DNA of 64,000 nt from Kribbella sp. CA-293567. Its GTDB lineage: Bacteria; Actinomycetota; Actinomycetes; Propionibacteriales; Kribbellaceae. The translations under genes were made by a program, and so were the position numbers. Location: NCBI RefSeq assembly GCF_027627575.1, contig NZ_CP114065.1:4278001-4342000 (forward strand), given 5' to 3'. Below the pieces are notes generated by a model. It was not told the origin of the DNA. It was given only the letters and a program-made list of their open reading frames with translations, and ran no database searches. Positions 46,177 through 58,800 of this stretch are shown here, in pieces. Every line of letters starts with the position of its first letter. Position 1 is the first letter of the stretch.

Positions 46177-49100
46177 ATGCGATCTCGAAGACTGTTCACT
46201 GCCGGAGCCGCGGCTCTGGTGATGCTGGCGGCGACGGCCGTCCAGCAACCGGCGCAGGCCGGACCGGATCCGACGCCGAATCCCACCGAGCAGCGGCTCA
46301 TCGACGAGGCCGGCCAGGAGGGCACGGTCCGGGTGATCGTCCAGGTCGACCAGCTCGGCGACCAACAGACCGTGCTCGACAACGTCGACGAGGGCACCAC
46401 GGAGGTCAACCGGACCTACCGTTCCTTCCCGCTGGTCGCGCTCGACGCGGACCAGAAGGCGCTCGAGGAACTGGCGGCCGACCCGAACGTCGTCGCGATC
46501 CACGAGGACAAGGTCGGTTCGCCGTCGCTGGCTTCGAGTCTCCCGTTCATCCGGGCCGACCGGGTGCAGCAACTGGGCTTCACCGGAGCGGGCCAGACGG
46601 TCGCGATCCTCGACACCGGAATCGACCGGGACCATCCGTACTTCGCCGGCCGGATCGTCTCCGAAGCGTGCTACTCGAGCGTGAGCGACGCGGCCAACCA
46701 GGCGTCGCTCTGCCCGGACGGTACGGCGGCCCAGACCGGCGCGGGGGCGGCCGACGCCGAGACCGCGCAGTGCCTCAACGGGACCGCCAACATCTGCCGC
46801 CACGGCAGCCACGTCGCGGGCATCGCGGCCGGTGGTGGAACCGGCGTGACGGGTGCTCCGGGCAACGGAGTGGCACCGGGCGCGAACATCATCGCGATCC
46901 AGATCTACCACCGCGTCAACAACGGCTGTGACGGCAGTCCGCCGTGTGTGCAGTTCTTCACCTCGGACTTCATCGCCGGTATGCAGCGCGTCTACGACCT
47001 GCGCAACTCCTTCAGCATCGCCTCGGCCAACCTCAGCGGTGGCGACGACAGCAACAACACGACGGCCTGCGACGGCAGTTCGGCCAAGGCGTCGATCGAC
47101 CTGCTGCTCTCGGTGGGCATCACGACCACGATCTCGTCCGGCAACGAGTCCCACCCGGCCGGAGTCGGCGAGCCCGCCTGCGTCTCCACCGCCGTGACTG
47201 TCGGCGCGATCGGCGCGAACGGCAGCGGGAACGATGTCGACACCCCGGCGGGCTACTCGAACCGCGGCTCGCTGCTGGACGTGTTCGCCCCCGGTACGTC
47301 GATCGACTCGGCCGTACCGGACGACGCCTGGGCCAATCTCCAGGGCACCTCGATGGCCGCTCCCCATGTCGCCGGAGCGATCGCCGCACTGCGTCACGCC
47401 TATCCGGCGGCGACAGCGGCGACCCTGCTCGGATATCTGCGTGACTCAGGCGTCGACATCACCTACGCGACGAGCCCGACGGCGAACGTGACGACGCCGC
47501 GCATCGATCTGCTCGGGGCGCTGCAGGAAGGCAACAACTCGCCGTCGGTCGGCGTCGACCAGGCAGCGGTCAACGTCGACGAAGGCTCGGCCGCGACCAA
47601 CGCGGGCGGCTTCGGAGATCCCGAGGGGCGGCCGGTGACACTGGCCGCGTCGCGTGGGGTGGTGACCGATGTGGGCGGCGGCCGCTGGTCCTGGAGTCTC
47701 GGCACCAACGATGGGCCTGCTCAGAGCGGTGCCGTGGCGATCACGGTCACCGACGACAAGGGCGAGACCGCGACGGTCACCTTCCAGGTGGCCGTGGCGA
47801 ATGTCGCCCCGAGCATCGGCATCGACGCCGGACAGCTGACGACGGTTGCCGAGGGCACCGACTTCGCGGTGAAGGCACGCTTCTCGGATCCGGGGTGGGC
47901 CGATACCTACAGCGCTTCGGTCGAGTGGGGCGACGGTACGACGAGCACGCCGGCCGCCGGAGTCACGACGCAGGGGCCGCCGACGGATCTGGGACAGATC
48001 GTGGGCAACCACGTCTATGCGGACAACGGCTCGTACACAGTGAAGGTGACCGTGACCGACGACGACGGCGGGACGAGTTCCGCGTCGTTCGCAGTACAGG
48101 TGAGCAATGTCGCGCCGGCCGTGACGATCGATCCGGCGCAGGTCAAGACGATCACCGAGGGGTCCGTGCTGGCGACGAAGGGATCGTTCGTCGATCCGGG
48201 CTGGGGTGACACGTACTCGTCGGAGATCTCGTGGGGCTTCGGTGCTCCGACTTCGGGAGCGTTGATGCTCACCAACGACGGCGCGCCGGCCGATCAGGGT
48301 GCGGTGACCGGTTCGCGGGCCTATGGCGACAACGGGTCGTTCACAGTCGGTCTGACGGTCAGCGACGACGACGGGGGCAGCGGGACCGCATCGTTCCCGC
48401 TGCAGGTCACGAACGTCGCGCCGACGGCCGCGATCGACGAGAGCGGCGCGACGGTGGTGAACGGCGTACCGACGTTCATCGCGCACAGTGGACAGCCGGT
48501 GAGCTTCAAGGCGCGGTCGACCGACCCGGGCAGCGACGACCTGACGCTGAGTTGGAGCTGGGGTGACGGGTCGCCTACGCCAGACGTGACGACGAGTTAT
48601 CCGGTCAACCCGCCCGGCGCGGACCCGGCGCCGAGTCCGAGCTTGCAGCCGCGCGACGTGACTGACAGCCAGTCGCATGTCTTCGGGTCGGCGTGCAACT
48701 ACGACGTGGCTTTCGGTGCCGGCGACGACGACGGTGGAGCAGGGGCCGACTCGGCGAAGGTCGTGGTGACCGGCAACGCGAAGCTGACCCGCATCGCGCC
48801 CTTGTGGTTCCTGCAGACCCGTTCCGGGCTTCGGCTCCCGCCGATCGATCTACCGGTGAGCACGGTGAACTGCTATCTGCAGGTGGTCCAGCACATGAGT
48901 CCGCTGTTCTCGGAGGCCAAGGACGTCTCCACGATGGCCAAGGCGAACAACGTGCTGAGCCTCCAACTGCTGAACCCGAAGGCCGAGTTCGACCGTCAGG
49001 CCCTCACCGCCTGGCTGAACTTCGCCGACGGCTCCTTCGACCTCACCACCCGGGTCGACACCAACCTCGACCTCCGCCTCGACAGCACCTTCGGCGCCGT

Positions 49101-49203
49101 CCTGGCCAAGGCCGAAGCCATCCGGCTCAATCCAGCATCCACCAACACCCAGATCCGGCAGCAGACCCTGCTACTGGAGAAGCTCAACCTGTTGGGCCGG
49201 TAG
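46177..49203 (+). CDS. Secreted S8 (subtilisin-like) serine protease with PKD-like repeats
   Basis: A 1008-residue exported protease. The Sec signal covers about 1-29, and an I9-type propeptide about 45-115 (VRVIVQVDQLG to VVAIHEDKVG). The catalytic triad is Asp146 (AILDTGIDRDHP), His209 (RHGSHVAGIAAG) and Ser392 (GTSMAAPHVAG). From about 450 on there are four beta-sandwich repeats of PKD/Ig-like type (EWGDGTTS, VTVTDDDGGTSSASF, VSDDDGGSGTASF, WSWGDGSP), then a final helical segment of about 140 residues (LTRIAPLWFLQTR). The Asp-rich loops suggest calcium binding. ATG 46177 follows GGGGGA; longer starts at 46138 and 46162 are less likely. Confidence 0.93.
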   Translation: MRSRRLFTAGAAALVMLAATAVQQPAQAGPDPTPNPTEQRLIDEAGQEGTVRVIVQVDQLGDQQTVLDNVDEGTTEVNRTYRSFPLVALDADQKALEELAADPNVVAIHEDKVGSPSLASSLPFIRADRVQQLGFTGAGQTVAILDTGIDRDHPYFAGRIVSEACYSSVSDAANQASLCPDGTAAQTGAGAADAETAQCLNGTANICRHGSHVAGIAAGGGTGVTGAPGNGVAPGANIIAIQIYHRVNNGCDGSPPCVQFFTSDFIAGMQRVYDLRNSFSIASANLSGGDDSNNTTACDGSSAKASIDLLLSVGITTTISSGNESHPAGVGEPACVSTAVTVGAIGANGSGNDVDTPAGYSNRGSLLDVFAPGTSIDSAVPDDAWANLQGTSMAAPHVAGAIAALRHAYPAATAATLLGYLRDSGVDITYATSPTANVTTPRIDLLGALQEGNNSPSVGVDQAAVNVDEGSAATNAGGFGDPEGRPVTLAASRGVVTDVGGGRWSWSLGTNDGPAQSGAVAITVTDDKGETATVTFQVAVANVAPSIGIDAGQLTTVAEGTDFAVKARFSDPGWADTYSASVEWGDGTTSTPAAGVTTQGPPTDLGQIVGNHVYADNGSYTVKVTVTDDDGGTSSASFAVQVSNVAPAVTIDPAQVKTITEGSVLATKGSFVDPGWGDTYSSEISWGFGAPTSGALMLTNDGAPADQGAVTGSRAYGDNGSFTVGLTVSDDDGGSGTASFPLQVTNVAPTAAIDESGATVVNGVPTFIAHSGQPVSFKARSTDPGSDDLTLSWSWGDGSPTPDVTTSYPVNPPGADPAPSPSLQPRDVTDSQSHVFGSACNYDVAFGAGDDDGGAGADSAKVVVTGNAKLTRIAPLWFLQTRSGLRLPPIDLPVSTVNCYLQVVQHMSPLFSEAKDVSTMAKANNVLSLQLLNPKAEFDRQALTAWLNFADGSFDLTTRVDTNLDLRLDSTFGAVLAKAEAIRLNPASTNTQIRQQTLLLEKLNLLGR

Positions 49204-49207
49204 CCCA

Positions 49208-49248
49208 ACGTGTCGTGGCGGGTCCTCACCGGATCCGCCACGACACGT
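49208..49248. terminator. Hairpin after the subtilase gene
   Basis: A perfect 14-bp stem (ACGTGTCGTGGCGG with its complement) across a 13-nt loop, between the convergent subtilase and HEAT-repeat genes. It can serve both. Confidence 0.75.
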
Positions 49249-49264
49249 CCAGCGCAAGTTCTGT

Positions 49265-49822
49265 CTACTGCAGTTCTCGGTCGAGGCGTCGGGTCAACCG
49301 CTCAAGCGCTCGGTCCACCGCCACCCGTACTGCGTCATCCGGGTCGTCACGCACCACCTCCAGCGCCGCAACATGCTCGTACTCCCCCGCCGCCCCCACA
49401 GCCCGTACTGCGGCCGCGCGGACGCGAGGTAGCTCGTGCTCCAGCATCGGCAGCAGCGCATCCACCAACTGACCCAGCTCGCGGTGAGCGGCGATCCGGG
49501 CCACGTGTTCACGCACTCGCCACGCCGGGTCGCCGGCCACCGAGAGCAACGCGTCGACCACGTCATCACGCCAGACGTACAGAAAGACTCGCGCCGCCCA
49601 GACCCGGATCCAGTAGAAGTTCACCGGGTCGACCGGCCTGGCCCAGCCGCCTGGATTCTCCGACCCGGTGATCGCCACCAACTTCGGCAGGTCAGCCCCG
49701 AAGGCGTCCTCCCCCGAGATCTCGCCGGTCAGGAACGCGACGCACCAGTCGATCACCGCGTCCTCGCCGTATCGCGTGCAGGCCGCGCGGACCACCTCGC
49801 GTGGATGTTCCCGCTCCGCCAT
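49265..49822 (-). CDS. HEAT-repeat domain protein
   Basis: A 185-residue all-helical protein. The C-terminal ~100 residues hold HEAT-like helical pairs (DALLSVAGDPAWRVREHVARIA, ALLPMLEHELPRVRAAAVRAVG, VVRDDPDDAVRVAVDRALERL). No catalytic motif; probably a protein-interaction scaffold. It is the downstream gene of a possible two-gene unit with the DUF3558-type lipoprotein, 33 bases apart. Confidence 0.8.
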   Translation of the reverse strand: MAEREHPREVVRAACTRYGEDAVIDWCVAFLTGEISGEDAFGADLPKLVAITGSENPGGWARPVDPVNFYWIRVWAARVFLYVWRDDVVDALLSVAGDPAWRVREHVARIAAHRELGQLVDALLPMLEHELPRVRAAAVRAVGAAGEYEHVAALEVVRDDPDDAVRVAVDRALERLTRRLDRELQ

Positions 49823-49855
49823 ACCGGACAGTCAAGCGCATCCCGCCGGCAGTTC

Positions 49856-50446
49856 TCAGCCCCGCGCCAGCACCTCGATCATGAACTCCTTGATCGTGCC
49901 CACGCTGGCCTTGCTGCCCGCACCGGAGGTCTGCACGCCGGTCAGCACACCGGCGTGCTCGACCACGGCGTACCAGATCGGCACGCCACTGACCGACGCT
50001 CCGATCGCGAAGCCCTGGTCGCCGACCCCCTCGAGCAGTTTGCGGCCGCGCGCCTTCTTCGCCTTGGCCTCGGCGATGACCTTCTGCGAGTACGCCGGAT
50101 AGAGCGCGCCGTCACCGCGGGTGATGCTGACCGCGCCCGGCCCGTCCACCGGCTTCACCGTCGCCCAGGTGCAGGTGACGTAGCCGCCGCCCTTGCTCAT
50201 CACGGCCTTGCGCACCGGCAACCCGAGCGTCGCGCTGATCTCCGCCGTCGTGAACATCTCGCACAGCGGCTTGGGCGGCGCCTCGGTCTCCTCCTCGATC
50301 GCCGGCAGCGTGTCCTCGGGCACCGGCGCGGAGGTCTTCGGCCGCACGGTCGGCCCGGCGGTGGTCGGTCCGTAGGTGGTCGGCTCCCCGGCCGCGCACC
50401 CCGCGACCGAGAGCACCGCCGCGAGCAAGAGCACTGGGTAACGCAC
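49856..50446 (-). CDS. DUF3558-type lipoprotein
   Basis: A 196-residue lipoprotein: the signal MRYPVLLLAAVLSVAGC carries the lipobox with Cys17. A Thr/Pro-rich linker (about 20-60) leads to a domain with PLCEMFTTAEISATLG, a second Cys (YVTCTWATV), VGDQGFAIG and VLTGVQTSG, the DUF3558/DUF3515-like arrangement with one disulfide. It sits outside the membrane; function unknown. GTG 50446 is used. Confidence 0.78.
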   Translation of the reverse strand: MRYPVLLLAAVLSVAGCAAGEPTTYGPTTAGPTVRPKTSAPVPEDTLPAIEEETEAPPKPLCEMFTTAEISATLGLPVRKAVMSKGGGYVTCTWATVKPVDGPGAVSITRGDGALYPAYSQKVIAEAKAKKARGRKLLEGVGDQGFAIGASVSGVPIWYAVVEHAGVLTGVQTSGAGSKASVGTIKEFMIEVLARG

Positions 50447-50549
50447 TATTTCCCCCCGGAATGAGGCTCGGCCCGCCCGGCCGGCGCATCGACAGCTAAC
50501 CAGGACTGTATTACGGCCGGCGACCGGGCCGGTGAACGGCTCCGAACGA

Positions 50550-50597
50550 ACCGGTACGGCGGACCGCGAGCGTCAGCCCGCAGTACGCCGTACCGGT
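50550..50597 (-). terminator. Hairpin after acnA
   Basis: ACCGGTACGGCG and CGCCGTACCGGT form a 12-bp stem across a 24-nt loop, 28 bases past the acnA stop. The long loop makes it weaker than others here. Confidence 0.5.
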
Positions 50598-50624
50598 GGT
50601 GCTCAGGTCAGGCCGGGATCCCGA

Positions 50625-53441
<2,817 letters not shown>

Positions 53442-53543
53442 CAACCTGCTCCTCTATCCGGTCCTGTATCCGCTGACCCCATCCTGCCGACTCCCCCACA
53501 CGCCCAGCAGGTCAGGCTGCCCTAACTCCCGGGCATCAAACTC

Positions 53544-53571
53544 TCTCGACATCAAGATACACGACATCGAG
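53544..53571 (-). promoter_or_regulatory. Palindrome-like elements upstream of acnA
   Basis: TCTCGACATCAAGA (53544-53557) is an imperfect palindrome (minus strand TCTTGATGTCGAGA), and CGACATCGAG repeats part of it at 53562. Both lie about 105-130 bases before the acnA start, where a promoter would be. Could bind a TCA-cycle regulator; the regulator is not identified. Confidence 0.4.
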
Positions 53572-53606
53572 CCACTTCCGCGATCACCGAACGTCGGCGA
53601 AAAGAG

Positions 53607-54806
53607 TCAGTTCACGGCGGCGGCCGCAATCCGGGCACCGAGAGCCTCCACCTCGTCGAGCACGTCGGACACCCCCCAAACCTGGTTGCGAACCCGGTTG
53701 GTGAGCGGACGGATGACACCGGCTCCGTGCAGCCGCTCGATGGCCGAGTAGACACTGCTCAACGGACCGCCGATCGCTTCAGCCGCTTCCTCAGCAGAGA
53801 AAACCGGTGCAGCCACCAGCCCGTCCAGCAATCGAGCCACCGCGCTTCCCCGGCGCCCGCCGACAGCCATCTGCCAGAGCTCGGGCATCTCCAAGATGCG
53901 CCGCGCGGTCACCTGAGACTCCCGGGCCGCGGCAGTCGCCGCCTTCGAGAAGGCGAGGATGATCGGCTCGATCCGGCCCGTCCGGTAGGCGGTCAGCAGT
54001 CCGAAGTACTCGTCGCGCCGGGCCACGAGCGCCGACGCCAACGGCACGACCACTTGGCGAGTGGCGCCGCGGCGACGGAGTACTGCGTTGATCAGCGCGC
54101 GCCCGATGCGGCCGTTGCCGTCGGTGAACGGGTGGATCGACTCGAACTGTGCATGCGCCACGGCCGCCTGAGCGAGCACCGGAAGGTCGGTCCGGTTGGC
54201 GAACGTGACCAGATCCTCGAGATAGCCGACGACCGTCTCGGCGGCCGGCGGCACGAACAACGCGGTACGGGGCGAGTGGTCGCTACCGCCGATCCAGTTC
54301 TGCATGTCCCGTAGGCGACCCGCGTAGGCACGCTCGTGTTCATCCTCGGCCATCAACGCCCGGTGCGCCGTCAGCAGGTGCTGGACCTCGATGTCCCCGC
54401 CGGCCTCGACGGAGTTGATCATCGTCACCAGCGCCGCCGTGGCCGCGACCATGGACGTGGCGGAAGCGTTGGAGCGGATTCCGTGCAGGGCACGAGCGAA
54501 GTCGTTCACGGAAGCCTCGATCCGCTCGATCTTCGACGAAGCGACGGATTCCGTGCGCAGCAACAGCGTCTCGAGGCCCTTGAGGTGTGGACCGTGTGAG
54601 TGATCCAGTGCGGAGATCTCCCGGATACAGTCCTCTGCCGCTGCCTGCACCGACGATGCCAACCGGACCGGCAGATCCGCGATCAGCGGTGGCCGCAGGG
54701 TGACGACCTCGGCCAGCTTGCGATCCTCCATCAGGCCGCCACGGTGCAACTGCCGCCAGGGCCGCACCTCCGGTAAGTGGGGAGGCCAGCTCGCTTCCGT
54801 GGTCAT
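53607..54806 (-). CDS. Fic-family protein with C-terminal winged helix
   Basis: A 399-residue protein. The Fic core motif HPFTDGNGRIGR spans residues 225-236, with catalytic His225, so AMP transfer (or removal) on target hydroxyls is expected. An N-terminal inhibitory-helix-like motif SSKIE (90-94) is followed by Arg where Gly or Asn is usual. The flap region and helical bundle are intact. Residues about 325-390 form a winged-helix DNA-binding domain (FSAEEAAEAIGGPLSSVYSAIERLHGAGVIRPL). The gene is alone on its transcript; a 16-bp palindrome lies 8 bases before its start codon, suggesting autoregulation. Confidence 0.93.
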   Translation of the reverse strand: MTTEASWPPHLPEVRPWRQLHRGGLMEDRKLAEVVTLRPPLIADLPVRLASSVQAAAEDCIREISALDHSHGPHLKGLETLLLRTESVASSKIERIEASVNDFARALHGIRSNASATSMVAATAALVTMINSVEAGGDIEVQHLLTAHRALMAEDEHERAYAGRLRDMQNWIGGSDHSPRTALFVPPAAETVVGYLEDLVTFANRTDLPVLAQAAVAHAQFESIHPFTDGNGRIGRALINAVLRRRGATRQVVVPLASALVARRDEYFGLLTAYRTGRIEPIILAFSKAATAAARESQVTARRILEMPELWQMAVGGRRGSAVARLLDGLVAAPVFSAEEAAEAIGGPLSSVYSAIERLHGAGVIRPLTNRVRNQVWGVSDVLDEVEALGARIAAAAVN

Positions 54807-54813
54807 CCTGCCG

Positions 54814-54870
54814 CCTAAGTCGGAATAACGCCGGAGTTATTCCGACTTAGGTAGCATAACTCGGAATAAC
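54814..54870 (-). promoter_or_regulatory. Palindromic operator and third half-site of the fic gene
   Basis: A perfect inverted repeat with 16-bp arms (CCTAAGTCGGAATAAC, 54814-54829, and its complement at 54836-54851) has a 6-base spacer. A third copy of the inner half-site TCGGAATAAC lies at 54861-54870, 41 bases from the first, on the same face of the helix. A TATGCT -10-like box (54858-54853, minus strand) lies between them. The element is far AT-richer than the surroundings. Confidence 0.75.
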
Positions 54871-54875
54871 TCGGC

Positions 54876-55808
54876 TCAGGAGAGCTGGGGCAGGACGTCG
54901 GAGGCGATCAGGTCGAGGTGGTCGAGGTCGGTGAGGTCCATGATCTGGAGGTAGAAGCGCTGGGTGCCGAGCTCGGCGAAACGGGCCAGCTGGTCGACCA
55001 CCTGGTTCGGCGTACCGCCGACGCCGTGGGCCTGCAGTTCGTCCAGGGTCCAGCCGGCGGCGTGGGCGCGGCGCTTCACCTCGGCGTCGTCCTTGCCGAC
55101 CACCACGCGGTGGGCCGCGGACAAGGCGAGCGTGTCGGGGGCGCGGTCGATCGCCTCGCAGGCTTTGCGCACCCGGTCGAACAGAACCTTGGTGTCCTCG
55201 ACCGACTTGAAGCCGGCGTTGAACTCGGCGGCGTACATCGCGGTGAGAGCAGGCGTGCGCTTCTTGCCTGCGCCGCCGATGATGATCGGCGGGTGCGGCT
55301 GCTGGACCGGCTTCGGCAGCGCCGGGGAGTCCTTCAGCTGGTAGTGCTCGCCGTCGAAGTCGTACTTCTCGCCGACCGGCGTGTCCCACAGCCCGGTGAT
55401 CACCTCGAGTTGCTCGGCCAGCAGGTCGAAGCGTCCGGGCGTGTCCGGGAAGTCCAGCCCGTACGCCGCGTGCTCCGCCTCGAACCAGCCCGCGCCGAGC
55501 CCGAGCTCCGCGCGTCCGCCGCTCATCTGGTCGACCTGCGCGACCGTGATCGCCAGCACGCCGGGGTGGCGGAAGGTGGCCGGGCTGACCAGCGTGCCGA
55601 GCTTGATCCGGCTGGTCTCGCGGGCCAGGCCGGCCAGCGAGATCCACGCGTCGGTCGGACCGGGCAGGCCGTCGCCGTCACCCATCACGAGGTAATGGTC
55701 GGAGCGGAAGAACGCGTCGAACCCGCACTCCTCCGTCCGGCGGGCGACCGCCAGCTGGACGTCGTACGTGGCGCCTTGCTGGGGTTCGGTGAAGATCCGG
55801 AGCAACAT
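54876..55808 (-). CDS. LLM-class F420-dependent oxidoreductase
   Basis: A 310-residue luciferase-like TIM-barrel protein. Typical blocks are ARRTEECGFDAFFRSDHYL near the start, KLGTLVSPATFRHPGVLA, GRAELGLGAGWFEAEH (cofactor phosphate loop) and PPIIIGGAGKKRTPALTA. The form is that of actinobacterial F420-dependent members; the substrate is unknown. It starts 10 bases after the giant repeat-protein gene and may share its transcript. Confidence 0.92.
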   Translation of the reverse strand: MLLRIFTEPQQGATYDVQLAVARRTEECGFDAFFRSDHYLVMGDGDGLPGPTDAWISLAGLARETSRIKLGTLVSPATFRHPGVLAITVAQVDQMSGGRAELGLGAGWFEAEHAAYGLDFPDTPGRFDLLAEQLEVITGLWDTPVGEKYDFDGEHYQLKDSPALPKPVQQPHPPIIIGGAGKKRTPALTAMYAAEFNAGFKSVEDTKVLFDRVRKACEAIDRAPDTLALSAAHRVVVGKDDAEVKRRAHAAGWTLDELQAHGVGGTPNQVVDQLARFAELGTQRFYLQIMDLTDLDHLDLIASDVLPQLS

Positions 55809-55818
55809 GCGGACAACG

Positions 55819-58800
55819 CTATCTCGCGGTCGTGTACAACTTCTCCAGGTACGACGGTTGCCAGTCCGGACCGCGCCCGTTCAGCCGCCGGACCAGCCCG
55901 TGGACGTCGAGCCGCGACTCGATCGGGTTGTCCCACCAGTCGGGCACGCTGTCGTACCAGCGGTCGATCCGCATCGTCCGGCCGGCCACGTCGATCCGCG
56001 CGAACAGCCAGCCACCCTGCTCGCTCTCCGACTCCGCGATCCAGAGGTCGCCGATGAGCTCGCTGAGCAACTCAGCGGCGTACTGCGGATCGTCGACCTC
56101 CGGCGGCTCCAGGTCGAACCGGTAGCTCGGCGACGCCGGGTCGAGCACCTGCACCTGGATGGTGAACCCCGACGGGACGACCTTGGTGCGGGCGCGACAC
56201 CAGTCGTGCAGGGCGTCGAAGGCCGCGGTCTTCTTCGGCCGCGGGCGCGGACGCTCGACCTCGGCCCGCATGGCTTCCTCGATCGACCCCGGCAGCGGCT
56301 CCACGCGAGGACCGTCGTTGCCGACGACACCGAGGCCCGGGATGGCGACCGCGCCGCCACCCTCGTCGGGGACCACCAGCTTCTCGGGGCGCTCGGTGAG
56401 CTGGTCCTCGGATTGGTCGCTGGGCTGATCGTCGGGTTGGCCGCCGGGTTGGTCGACGCTCGGCGCTCGAGTTTCTGCCGCGGCTTCGGCTTGGGCGATC
56501 TGCTCAACCGGAGCTTCAGACTCATCGGCCGGCTGGTCCGACTCTGCGGTCTCTGCCCCGGCGCGGAGGTCGTCGCCCTGAAGGTCATCCGCCCGAGGGC
56601 CGTCGGCCGGTTGCGGATCAAGGTCGCGGACGGCTTCGAACTGTGCGGTGACCTCCGTCGCTGCAGGTTCCGGAGAGTCGCCCAGCTGGTCGGCGGTCCA
56701 GTCGGCTTCGCCGATGATCTGGTCGTGGAAGTCTTCGTCGCCCAGCCGGTAGTCGAGGTCGTCCAGCGGTTCGAGACTGCTGAAGCCGCCCGGCGGGAGG
56801 TCCCGGGCCTGCGGGGCGAACGGCGAACCGCCGGCGTAGTACTCGTTCTCGAGATCCTCGTCGCTGATCGCCGCGATCTCGGCCGTAGGCGCCTCATCCT
56901 CAACCTGAGGTTGACCCTCTGGGATGGTCGAGGCTGAGTGCTGTTCAACCTCGTCGTCGGTCGACCGGGCGTCGCCGGTAGCCGACTCGGTCACCAGGCG
57001 CTCCTCAGCCGGTACGACGCTCGTCAGCTCCCCTGCCGGCGCCTCGACGTGCTCGGACGATCCGGCAGGTGAGTCGCGATCGGGCTGGTTCAGCTCTTCT
57101 TCAGCAGACTCGACCTCTTGAGCGCCTGACTCCCCGAACCCTCTCGCGCGTGACTCTTCGAGCAGGTCCTCCGAGCGAGGGTCGCCGTCAGTCGGATCGT
57201 CCCGTTGGAGGCTCTCCGACGACGCGTCGATTCTGTCGCCGTTGGGTGCGTAGTCCGCAGGAGGCAGCTGCTCGGCCGGATCCGCGTACGCCTCGACGCC
57301 GAGTGCGTGATGTTCAGCGGGCAGCTCTTCGGCAGCTGCGGCGGAACCGTCAGCGTCGGGCAGCTGTTCTACGGCCGAAGTCTCCTGCTCAGCTCCGGCG
57401 AACACACCGGCGTCGGCATCAGGCGCCCGTTCGACGCCCGGCGGAACCGCACCGGAGGTGTCGCCGTCCGGCGCGTGCCACGGCGTGAGCTGATCCTCGC
57501 CATACGTGTCGGACGTATCGGCGTCCGACACGTGGCCGAGCGCCGGTTCATCCTCGTCGGACATGTCAGAGGTGTCGGCGGCCGGCGCGTGCTGAAGCGT
57601 CAGCGGATCGGTGTCGGATGTGTCGGCGTCCGGCGCGTGCTGGGATGTCAGCGCCCTGGTGTCGGAGGCAGCGGCGTCCGGCGCCTCATGGAGCACCAGC
57701 GGACGGTCGTCGGGCGTGTCAGCGTCCGGCACGTGCTGGAGTGTTAGCGGGTCGTCGGCGGGGCGGTGCGATTCCTCTTCGACGTCGCTTGGGTGCTCGG
57801 CGGGTGACTCCGGCGGCAGTTGGGTGATGGGTTCGGTCGGTGCTTCTGCTTCGGCGGACTTGGCGGGGCCGGCGGCGTTCTGGGCCTCCAGGTACGCGGC
57901 GACGTCCTCGATCCAGACGCCGTTGATCCAGGCGCCGCCTACCCAGTCGCGCTGGGCGAGGGCGCGGGGAAGTGCTGGCTTCGGTTCTGGTTCTGGCTCG
58001 GCTGGTACTTCGGCGTCGGCGGCTGCGGTGGTCTGGAGACGTCCTGCAGCACCGGTAGACGTTTCCGGGTGCTCCTCATCCTCAACCCATGCATCCGGCT
58101 CGGACGATTCCGGAGACTCGTCGCCGGCTCGAGTGTTCTGCCCGTCGGCGCTTTTGTCGAAGCGAGCGTTCGCCTCGTACTCGTCGGCCTCCTGCGAGCG
58201 CTGGTCTGGCTCGTAGACGGGCTGAGACCTGGTGACCGCGTTCTGGAGTTCTGGGGAGAGGGCCGAGTGGTCGGCGGGGTCGCCGATGTAGTGCGTCTGC
58301 TCGTCGAGCGGGCCTGGTGTCGCGTGTGCGTCGCGGAGGTCTCCGGGCTGGGTCGGCTCGGGATGCTGGCTGCTGTCCCCCGCGTACCGGCTCTCCGCCG
58401 CATCATCGAACTGCCGGGCTGTCGCCTCGTCTGACTGCCCGCCTGTCGGCTCGTCGAACCGCCGCGCTCTTGCCTCGTCGGGCTGCCCGACTATCGCATC
58501 GTCGAACCGCGGCGCTCTCGCCTCGTCGGGCTGCCCGACTATCGCATCGTCGAACGGCCGGGCTGTCGCCTCGCCTGGCTGCGGGGCGAACGCCTGGTGG
58601 AGCTGCGGTGCCTGCTCGGCCTTGTCGAGCTGCCGCGCCCGCTGGGCCTCGGACGGCCGCGGGCTTTGGCGGGCTTCTGGCGCCTCTTCGACGCCCAGTC
58701 CTGCGGAGGTGTCGGCGGGCCACTCGGATGCGGCTGAGGGCGAGATAGAGGGCGGTGAGGGGGCGCTGGCCAGGTTGGAGTAGGCGCCCGGTGACGTGTC

